Positions 57,293 to 64,000 of a stretch of DNA of 64,000 nucleotides are shown here, in pieces. Location: NCBI GenBank assembly GCA_002343685.1, contig DDRS01000017.1:362659-426658 (forward strand). The letters run 5' to 3'. Position 1 is the stretch's first letter; each line of letters starts with the position of its first letter. The notes under the pieces were generated by a model. The model made no database searches. It was not told the origin of the DNA and saw only the letters and a program-made list of their open reading frames with translations. The translations under genes were made by a program, and so were the position numbers. The DNA comes from Thiobacillus denitrificans. Lineage in GTDB: Bacteria > Pseudomonadota > Gammaproteobacteria > Burkholderiales > Thiobacillaceae.

Positions 57293-59031
57293 CGCCCACT
57301 CCCGACAGTCGCGCGCTCTATGGCCGCCTGCTCGGCTATGTCAAGCCGTATTGGCGCATGTTCGCGCTGTCCCTCGTCGCGCTGGTCCTCACCGCCGCCA
57401 CCGAGCCGGTGCTACCAGCCTTGTTCAAGCCGCTGCTGGACAAGGGTTTCGTCGCCAAGGACCAGGATTTCATCCGCTGGATTCCGATCCTGCTGCTGGC
57501 CTTGTTTCTGGTGCGCGGCGTCACCAGCTTCGTCAGCACCTATTGCATGGCCTGGGTCGGCAGCCGCCTGGTGATGGACCTGCGCGCCACCATGTTCGAC
57601 AAGCTGATGACGCTGCCGACGCGCTACTTCGACCAGAACCCGAGCGGCCAGCTGATCGCGCATCTGGCCTTCAACGTCACCCAGGTCACGCAGTCGGCCA
57701 CCAGCTCGCTCACTACGCTGGTGCGCGACACGGTGACCGTGCTGGGACTGCTCGGCTATCTGCTGTGGCTGAACTGGCAGCTGACGCTGATCGTGTTCGC
57801 GCTGGTGCCGCTCACGCTGTGGGTGGTACGCGTCGCCAGCAAACGACTGCGCGGCCTGTCGCGCAAGGCGCAACAGAACATCGGCGACCTCACCCAGGTG
57901 GTCGACGAGGCGGTGGGCGGACACCGCGTGGTCAAGCTCTATGGCGGCGAGGACTACGAGCAGGCGCGTTTCCGCGAGGCGGCCAATCTGGCGCGACTGT
58001 TCGAGATGAAGCGCGTCGCCGCCAACGCGGTGTACGAACCCGTGATCCAGCTGATCGCCGCCATCGCGCTCGCCATCATCGTCTACATCGCTGCCGACCA
58101 GGCCAGCGACAACGCCACGACGGTAGGTGGCTTCGTCGCCTTCTTCATGGCGATGCTGTTGTTGTTCGCGCCACTGAAGCGGCTCACCTCGGTCAACGAC
58201 CAGCTGCAGCGCGGGCTGGCCGCGGCCGAGACCATCTTCACCATGCTCGACGAGGACGCCGAGCGCGACGGCGGCACGCGCACGCTCGAGCGCATCGAGG
58301 GCCGGCTGGCGCTGCGCGATGTGGCGCTGACCTATCCCGGCAAGACCACGCCGGCGCTGGCCGGCATCACGCTCGACATCGCCCCCGGCGAGACGGTGGC
58401 GCTGGTCGGTGCGTCAGGCTCGGGCAAGACCACGCTGGCCAATCTGGTGCCGCGCTTCTACGACCCGGATTCCGGCTCGATCCAGCTCGACGGCATCGAC
58501 GTCCGCGACATCCGCTTGCAGAACCTGCGTAGCCACATTGCCCTGGTGTCCCAGGATGTGGTGCTGTTCAACGATACGCTGGCACACAACATCGCCTACG
58601 GCCACAAACGCGACGCCACGGCCGACGAGATCCGCACCGCCTGCGTCGCCGCACATGCCTGGGATTTCATCCAGGCCATGCCCGACGGCCTCGACACGCT
58701 GATCGGCGAGAACGGCATGCGATTGTCCGGCGGCCAGCGCCAACGCATCGCCATCGCACGCGCCATCCTGAAGAACGCACCGCTGCTGATCCTGGACGAG
58801 GCCACCTCGGCCCTGGACAACGAATCCGAGCGTCACGTGCAGGCCGCGCTGGAGACGCTGATGGAAAATCGCACCACGCTGGTCATCGCGCATCGCCTGT
58901 CCACCATCGAACGCGCCAACCGGATCGTCGTGCTGGAAGGCGGTCGCATCGTCGAAGTCGGCAGCCACGCCGACCTGATCGCCCGTCAGGGCCGTTACGC
59001 GCAGCTGCACGCACTGCAGTTTTCCGCATGA
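57289..59031 (+). CDS. msbA: Lipid A export ATP-binding/permease protein MsbA
   Basis: The 580-residue half-transporter flips lipid A-core across the inner membrane. Six N-terminal helices (from RMFALSLVALVLTAATEPV) are followed by an ABC domain with Walker A GASGSGKTT near 374 and signature LSGGQRQR near 480, then ILDEATSALD. It is the first in a block with ttcA, overlapping it by 4 bp. Confidence 0.93.
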   Translation: MTPTPDSRALYGRLLGYVKPYWRMFALSLVALVLTAATEPVLPALFKPLLDKGFVAKDQDFIRWIPILLLALFLVRGVTSFVSTYCMAWVGSRLVMDLRATMFDKLMTLPTRYFDQNPSGQLIAHLAFNVTQVTQSATSSLTTLVRDTVTVLGLLGYLLWLNWQLTLIVFALVPLTLWVVRVASKRLRGLSRKAQQNIGDLTQVVDEAVGGHRVVKLYGGEDYEQARFREAANLARLFEMKRVAANAVYEPVIQLIAAIALAIIVYIAADQASDNATTVGGFVAFFMAMLLLFAPLKRLTSVNDQLQRGLAAAETIFTMLDEDAERDGGTRTLERIEGRLALRDVALTYPGKTTPALAGITLDIAPGETVALVGASGSGKTTLANLVPRFYDPDSGSIQLDGIDVRDIRLQNLRSHIALVSQDVVLFNDTLAHNIAYGHKRDATADEIRTACVAAHAWDFIQAMPDGLDTLIGENGMRLSGGQRQRIAIARAILKNAPLLILDEATSALDNESERHVQAALETLMENRTTLVIAHRLSTIERANRIVVLEGGRIVEVGSHADLIARQGRYAQLHALQFSA

Positions 59032-59783
59032 GCCACGACACACCGACCGGCTGGGTGAAACCCGCGCGCTCGCTGCTCACCGCGGCCGGACGCGCCATCG
59101 GCGACTTCCGCATGATCCGCGACGGCGACCGCATCCTGCTCGGCCTGTCGGGAGGCAAGGATTCGCTGTCGCTGCTGCATACCCTGCACCATCTGCAACA
59201 GAAGGCGCCGGTGAAATTCGAACTGCTCGCCTGCACGGTCGACCCGCAGTCCGACCAGTTCGACCCCTCGCCGCTCACGCCCTACATGGCCGCACTCGGC
59301 GTGCCCTACTTCCTCGAATCGCAGCCCATCCTGGAAGAGGCGCAGAAGACGCTGACCAAGGACAGCGACTCGTACTGCGCCTACTGCTCGCGCATGCGGC
59401 GCGGCATCCTCTACCGCGTCGCACGCGAACAGGGCTGCAACGTCGTCGCGCTGGCACAGCATCTCGACGACCTCGCCGAAACGCTGATGATGTCGATGCT
59501 GTTCGGCGGCAAACTCAGGACCATGTCGCCGCACTATCTGAACGACGCCGGCGACCTGCGCATCATCCGGCCCTTCGCTTACGCGCGCGAGCGCCAGACC
59601 CGCGCCTTCGCCGCCGACGCCGGCCTGCCGGTGATCTTCGAGAACTGCCCAGCCTGCTTCGCCAAGCCGCAGCAGCGCTACGCGATGAAGCAGATGCTGG
59701 CCGAGCAGGAAAAGGCCCACCCGCGCATCTTCAACAGCCTGTTGACCGCGATGCGGCCGCTGATGGGGGAACCGCCTGCCTGA
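59028..59783 (+). CDS. ttcA: tRNA 2-thiocytidine biosynthesis protein TtcA
   Basis: The 251-residue enzyme thiolates cytidine 32 of tRNA. It has the PP-loop SGGKDSLSLL at 41-50, the CXXC pair in SYCAYCSRMRRG and a later cysteine in ENCPACF, which together bind the 4Fe-4S cluster. It is shorter than the 311 residues of E. coli, mainly at the ends. It overlaps msbA by 4 bp. Confidence 0.93.
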   Translation: MSHDTPTGWVKPARSLLTAAGRAIGDFRMIRDGDRILLGLSGGKDSLSLLHTLHHLQQKAPVKFELLACTVDPQSDQFDPSPLTPYMAALGVPYFLESQPILEEAQKTLTKDSDSYCAYCSRMRRGILYRVAREQGCNVVALAQHLDDLAETLMMSMLFGGKLRTMSPHYLNDAGDLRIIRPFAYARERQTRAFAADAGLPVIFENCPACFAKPQQRYAMKQMLAEQEKAHPRIFNSLLTAMRPLMGEPPA

Positions 59784-59858
59784 TTTCCAGGCGCCGTCGT
59801 TTCCCCGTAAAATCAACCCTTTGTTTTGGTTGACATTTTCCACAAAGAGAACAAGGTT

Positions 59859-60974
59859 ATGACCGCTTCCTTCATTCCACCCAAGCGCATCCTCATGGGC
59901 CCGGGGCCCTCCGACGTGCCCCAGCGCATCCTCGATGCCATGGCACGTCCGACCATCGGCCACCTCGACCCCGCGTTCGTCGACCTGATGGAACAGATCA
60001 AGTCCATGCTGCGCATGGCGTTCCAGACCGAGAACGCGCTGACCTTCCCGGTCTCGGCGCCGGGTTCGGCGGGAATGGAAATGTGCTTCGTCAACCTGGT
60101 GGAACCCGGCGACAAGGTGATCGTCTGCCGTAACGGCGTGTTCGGCGGCCGCATGCTGGAGAACGTCAAGCGCACCGGCGGCGTGCCGGTGATCGTCGAC
60201 GACGCCTGGGGCGCGCCGGTCGATCCGAACAAGGTGCGGGACGCCTTCAAGGCGAATCCGGATGCAAAGATCCTCGCCTTCGTGCATGCCGAAACCTCGA
60301 CCGGCGCGCAAAGCGACGCCGAGGCGCTCGGCAAGATCGCGCAGGAGTTCGGCGCGCTCACCATCATGGATTGCGTCACCAGCCTGGGCGGGACGCCGCT
60401 GTATATGGACAAATGGGGCATCGATGCGGTGTATTCCGGCAGCCAGAAATGTCTGTCCTGCACGCCCGGCCTGTCGCCGGTGTCGTTCTCCGAACGCGCG
60501 ATCGAGCGCATCAAGGCGCGCACGACGCCGGTGCAAAGCTGGTTCCTCGACCTCAACCTGGTGCTCGGCTACTGGCAGTCTGCCGGTAAGCGCACCTACC
60601 ATCACACGGCGCCGATCAACCCGATGTACGGCCTGCACGAAGCGCTGGTGATGCTGGAGGAAGAAGGTCTGGAAAACGCCTGGGCGCGACACCGTGCCAT
60701 GCATGAAAAGCTCAAGGCCGGGCTCGAAGGCATGGGCCTCAGGTACGTGGTGGACACGTCCGCACGCCTGCCGCAACTCAATTCGATCTACGTGCCCGAA
60801 GGCGTCGACGAGGCAGCGATCCGCGCCCGCCTGCTCACTGAGTTCAACCTCGAAATCGGCGCCGGCCTCGGCGACATGGCCGGCAAGATCTGGCGCATCG
60901 GCCTGATGGGCTACTCCGCCAAACAGGAGAACGTCGACTATTGCCTGAAGGCCCTCAAGGCTTGCCTGTCCTGA
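59859..60974 (+). CDS. Serine-glyoxylate / alanine-glyoxylate aminotransferase
   Basis: The 371-residue PLP enzyme belongs to the class V aminotransferases (FIPPKRILMGPGPSDVPQRI). The PLP lysine is in YSGSQKCLSCTPGLSPVSFS. Others include FVHAETSTGAQSD and TIMDCVTSLGGTPL. It turns glyoxylate to glycine and is useful in photorespiratory salvage, which suits an autotroph that carries glcF. The ATG at 59859 follows a weak AAGG. A strong bidirectional terminator follows. Confidence 0.92.
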   Translation: MTASFIPPKRILMGPGPSDVPQRILDAMARPTIGHLDPAFVDLMEQIKSMLRMAFQTENALTFPVSAPGSAGMEMCFVNLVEPGDKVIVCRNGVFGGRMLENVKRTGGVPVIVDDAWGAPVDPNKVRDAFKANPDAKILAFVHAETSTGAQSDAEALGKIAQEFGALTIMDCVTSLGGTPLYMDKWGIDAVYSGSQKCLSCTPGLSPVSFSERAIERIKARTTPVQSWFLDLNLVLGYWQSAGKRTYHHTAPINPMYGLHEALVMLEEEGLENAWARHRAMHEKLKAGLEGMGLRYVVDTSARLPQLNSIYVPEGVDEAAIRARLLTEFNLEIGAGLGDMAGKIWRIGLMGYSAKQENVDYCLKALKACLS

Positions 60975-61004
60975 TTCCGGCGCGGTAAACCACGCGGGCG
61001 TTCA

Positions 61005-61038
61005 AAATAAAAACCGGTTCGATGCCGGTTTTTATTTT
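61005..61038. terminator. Bidirectional terminator between aminotransferase and CNNM gene
   Basis: The stem AATAAAAACCGG/CCGGTTTTTATT has A and T runs on both sides, so it can end both converging transcripts. The CNNM gene's stop codon lies within it. Confidence 0.88.
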
Positions 61039-62348
61039 TCGTCAGGTGTCGTGGCGCTTTCCGCGACCCGTGTCGCCAGAACCTGATCCACCCGGTTGCG
61101 GTCGACGTCCACCACCTCGAACTCCCAGTCCGCCCAGGTGAAGCGCTCCGCCTTGCGCGGAATGCGGCCCAGCGAGGCCAGCACGAACCCGCCGACCGTG
61201 TGATAGTTGCCCAGCGATTCCTGGGGCACATGGCGAATCTCCAGCCGGTCCTTCATCTCGTCGATGGGCAGCAACCCGTCCAGCAGCCAGGATCCGTCGG
61301 CCCGGCGCACGGCCAGGGCGTCTTCGGTGTCATCGGCCAGGGGCATCATGTCGCCCACCAGCGAATACATCAGGTCGTCCAGGGTGACGATGCCTTCGGT
61401 CAGGCCGAACTCGCTCACCACGAGGGCGAAATTGGCGCGCTGCTGGCGGAAGGTGCGCAGCAGGTCGATGAGGGTGAGGCTGGACGGCACGAACAGCGGC
61501 GGCGCGAGCGGCAGCTCGGCGAAGTCGATGTCGCCTTCCATGGCAGCCTTGAGGATGTCATGGCTTTCGGCAATGCCGATCACCTGCTGCAGATCGCCCT
61601 TGCAGATGGGCAGGCGGGAATGCGGCGCTTCTTTCAGGGTGCGCAGGTTGTGCTCGCGGGGCGAGAGAAGATCCAGCCAGGCCACGTCCGCGACGGGCGT
61701 CATGATGGTGGCGAGGCGCCAATCCTCCAGACGCAGCACGTTGCCGAACAGCTCGCTCTCCTCCGGGGCGATGGTGCCCGTCCGCTCCCCTTCGTCCACG
61801 AACGCCAGGATGTCCTCGATGCTGGTGACCGCAGGTGCCGACTGAATCGGCAGCAGAGCCAGCACACGGTCCGCAGCGAAGGACAGAAAACGGATCGCCG
61901 GGGACAACAAGCGGATGAACAGCGACATGAAGGGCGCGCAAAATGCCGCCACCTTTTCCGGATGCGCGAGCGCGATCCGCTTGGGCACGATCTCGCCGAG
62001 GATGATGGAAACCGCCGTGACGATCACGATGGTGGCGCCGAAGGCAATGGACTCACGCCATTCGGCCAGGCCGGGAATCGCGGCACGGATGGCCGACTCG
62101 ATGGACGTGGACAGGGCCGACTCGCCATAGATCCCCATCAGCAGCGCGGCGGCGGTGATCCCCGTCTGGCTCGCGGCCAGGAGCCTACTCGGATGCTCCT
62201 TGATCGCCAGCGCCTTGACGGCCCCCATGTCGCCGGCTTCGGCTAGCTGAGTCAGCCGGCCGCGGCGGGCGGAGGCGAGCGCCATTTCCGCGAGCGAAAA
62301 CATGCCGGAAAGCAGGATGAGCAGGATCAGGATCCACAGGGCATTCAT
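61032..62348 (-). CDS. CNNM/CorC-family membrane protein (hemolysin family)
   Basis: The 438-residue protein has an N-terminal DUF21 membrane domain (WILILLILLSGMFSLAEMALASARR), then paired CBS domains (TIMTPVADVAWLDLL; FGLTEGIVTLDDLMYSLVGD) and a C-terminal CorC_HlyC domain. The family is tied to magnesium or cobalt efflux. The name haemolysin is historical. It may work with the CorA-type protein at 55598. Confidence 0.93.
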   Translation of the reverse strand: MNALWILILLILLSGMFSLAEMALASARRGRLTQLAEAGDMGAVKALAIKEHPSRLLAASQTGITAAALLMGIYGESALSTSIESAIRAAIPGLAEWRESIAFGATIVIVTAVSIILGEIVPKRIALAHPEKVAAFCAPFMSLFIRLLSPAIRFLSFAADRVLALLPIQSAPAVTSIEDILAFVDEGERTGTIAPEESELFGNVLRLEDWRLATIMTPVADVAWLDLLSPREHNLRTLKEAPHSRLPICKGDLQQVIGIAESHDILKAAMEGDIDFAELPLAPPLFVPSSLTLIDLLRTFRQQRANFALVVSEFGLTEGIVTLDDLMYSLVGDMMPLADDTEDALAVRRADGSWLLDGLLPIDEMKDRLEIRHVPQESLGNYHTVGGFVLASLGRIPRKAERFTWADWEFEVVDVDRNRVDQVLATRVAESATTPDEK

Positions 62349-62420
62349 GATCAGGAAGCAGGAACGGGATGGAGGACGATTCTACCCGTCGCTTCGGACA
62401 GAGGACACGGCACACACGAC

Positions 62421-62443
62421 AAGGCCCGCTGTCAGCGGGCCTT
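62421..62443. terminator. Possible terminator after metF
   Basis: AAGGCCCGCT and AGCGGGCCTT form a perfect 10 bp stem with a 3-base loop. Neither side has a long U-tract. It lies 26 bp from the metF stop. Confidence 0.5.
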
Positions 62444-62468
62444 GCGTAATCGCATCAGGTCGGAGAAA

Positions 62469-63299
62469 TCACAAACCCAGTCGCTGCCAGATGGTGGTGC
62501 TCGGTCCGGCCTGGTTCATGGTGTAGAAATGCAGGCCCGGCGCGCCGCCGGCCAGCAGGCGGTCGCACAGGTCGGTCACCACGTCGAGGCCGAAGGCACG
62601 GATCGACGCCAGGTCGTCGCCGTAGGTTTCGAGCTTCTTTCTCAGCCAGCGTGGGATCTCCGCGCCGCAGGCATCGGAGAAGCGTGCCAGCTGTACGTAG
62701 TTGCCGATCGGCATGATGCCGGGAACGATGGGGATGGCGACGCCCAGCGCGCGCGCGTCTTCGACGAAGTTGAAGTAGGCGTCGGCATTGAAGAAGTACT
62801 GCGTGATCGCCGAGTCGGCGCCGGCGTCGACCTTGCGCTTGAAGTTGGCGAGGTCTTCGGTGGCGGAACGTGCCTGCGGGTGGACTTCAGGGTAGGCGGC
62901 GACTTCGATCTCGAACCAGTCGCCGGTTTCCTTGCGGATGAAGGCCACCAGTTCGTTGGCGTAGTTGAACTCGCCGGCATCCATGGTGCCCGAGGGCAGG
63001 TCGCCGCGCAACGCGACCAGATGGCGGATGCCCTGGCTCTTGTATGCGTTGAGGATGTCGCGGATGCTGGCCTCGGTCGAGCCGATGCACGACAGATGCG
63101 GCGCGGCTTCCGAGCCGGAGGCCTGGATATCGCACACGGTTTCCAGGGTGCGGTCGCGGGTGGAGCCGCCGGCCCCGAAGGTAACCGAGAAGAACTTGGG
63201 ATTGAGTTGCGCGAGCTGCTTGCGCGTAGCGCGCAGCTTCTCCGCCCCTTCCGTTGTCTTGGGCGGGAAGAATTCAAAACTGAATGTGCGTTCGGTCAT
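62469..63299 (-). CDS. metF: 5,10-methylenetetrahydrofolate reductase
   Basis: The 276-residue FAD enzyme makes 5-methyltetrahydrofolate for methionine synthesis. It shows the N-terminal FSFEFFPPKTTEGAEKL, GAGGSTRDRTL, and the substrate helix region FFNADAYFNFVEDA. It lies downstream of the holin-like gene and ahcY on the same strand; together they form a methyl-cycle operon. Confidence 0.97.
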   Translation of the reverse strand: MTERTFSFEFFPPKTTEGAEKLRATRKQLAQLNPKFFSVTFGAGGSTRDRTLETVCDIQASGSEAAPHLSCIGSTEASIRDILNAYKSQGIRHLVALRGDLPSGTMDAGEFNYANELVAFIRKETGDWFEIEVAAYPEVHPQARSATEDLANFKRKVDAGADSAITQYFFNADAYFNFVEDARALGVAIPIVPGIMPIGNYVQLARFSDACGAEIPRWLRKKLETYGDDLASIRAFGLDVVTDLCDRLLAGGAPGLHFYTMNQAGPSTTIWQRLGL

Positions 63300-63302
63300 G
63301 CT

Positions 63303-63650
63303 TCAACCTCTGGAATGGGGAATGAGCGCGGACAGCGCCCAGGCGATCACGCCATACAGGATGGCGCCGACCATCGCCGAAACGAAACCCTGCACGTGAA
63401 AGCCGGGCAGCAGCGCACTGGCAAGCCAGAACAACAGGCCGTTCAGGATCAGATAGAAGACCCCCAGCGTCAGCACGGTGATCGGCAACGTGAGCAGCGC
63501 CAGCACTGGGCGCACCAGCGTGTTGATGAAACCCAGCACCAGCGCAGCGGCCAGCGCCGAGCCGAAACCCGCCACCTGGATGGTGGGCAGCAGATACGTC
63601 ACCGCCAACAGGGCGACGGCATTCAGGATCCACAGCAGCAGCAGACGCAT
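63303..63650 (-). CDS. Holin-like membrane protein (phage_holin_4_2 / YvlD family)
   Basis: The 115-residue protein has about four membrane segments (LLLLWILNAVALLAVTYLLP; FGSALAAALVLGFINTLVRP) and the family motif LGFINTLVRPVL. The family is widespread in bacteria and not a real phage holin. It is commonly found between ahcY and metF in betaproteobacteria as I recall. Its function is unknown. Confidence 0.88.
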   Translation of the reverse strand: MRLLLLWILNAVALLAVTYLLPTIQVAGFGSALAAALVLGFINTLVRPVLALLTLPITVLTLGVFYLILNGLLFWLASALLPGFHVQGFVSAMVGAILYGVIAWALSALIPHSRG

Positions 63651-63677
63651 GGCGCCCTCCTTTTCAGGCGAAACCGA

Positions 63678-64000
<323 letters not shown>

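Overview
The window comes from a GC-rich chromosome of a sulfur-oxidising chemolithotrophic betaproteobacterium, most likely Thiobacillus or a close relative. The main reasons are a complete oxidative-type dsr operon including dsrEFH and dsrL, a cobalt-type thiocyanate hydrolase operon of the Thiobacillus kind, and housekeeping blocks (hemA-prfA-prmC-grxD, glnA-ntrBC, metF-ahcY) of betaproteobacterial type. The genus is inferred from gene content and remembered protein families; no search was run.

Bases 1-7200 form a thiocyanate/cyanate island. On the minus strand lie scnB-scnA-scnC, the activator gene P15K and an ABC ATPase cut off from its partners by the window edge. Next come a SAM methyltransferase, cyanase (cynS) and a CbiM-type cobalt permease that could feed the cobalt enzyme. 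A divergent LysR regulator follows. The scn upstream region and the cbiM/lysR intergenic region carry near-identical ~45 bp elements with a T-N11-A LysR box, which suggests one regulon. Bases 7500-21200 hold an orphan glcF, an outer-membrane barrel, a PhzF protein, a cytoplasmic NarX/NarL-like two-component pair, two cation/proton antiporters, and a pyruvate:ferredoxin oxidoreductase coupled to a dihydroorotate-dehydrogenase-like gene.

Bases 21200-35413 carry dsrABEFHCMKLJOPNR on the minus strand, followed directly by cysG, which makes the sirohaem that DsrAB needs and DsrN amidates. Divergent from dsrA is a plus-strand cluster: a 73-aa protein, a Cas6/Cmx6-like protein with no CRISPR array in sight, a cysteine-free DsrC paralogue, a two-domain sulfurtransferase, a 206-aa unknown and a TauD-type dioxygenase. 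It looks like an accessory sulfur-metabolism module.

Bases 39500-46330 hold hemA-prfA-prmC and grxD. Between prmC and grxD sits a cassette of a Tat-type secreted protein, a PqqD-like peptide-binding protein, an HprK-like kinase and a nucleotidyltransferase. It resembles a peptide or protein tailoring system of unknown target. Bases 46350-51260 are the nitrogen-control block: ntrC, ntrB, a DUF4124 protein, and glnA with a sigma-54 promoter and upstream NtrC-type sites. Bases 51260-53271 hold a rhodanese, aroE and mtgA.

A lower-GC insert at about 53300-55550 carries a DUF262 gene and an FRG-domain gene, a candidate defence pair. The rest of the window holds an MgtE_N-CorA transporter, msbA, ttcA, a serine-glyoxylate-type aminotransferase, a CNNM/CorC protein, metF, a holin-like membrane protein and the 3' part of ahcY. 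No rRNA, tRNA, insertion sequence or CRISPR array was recognised by eye.
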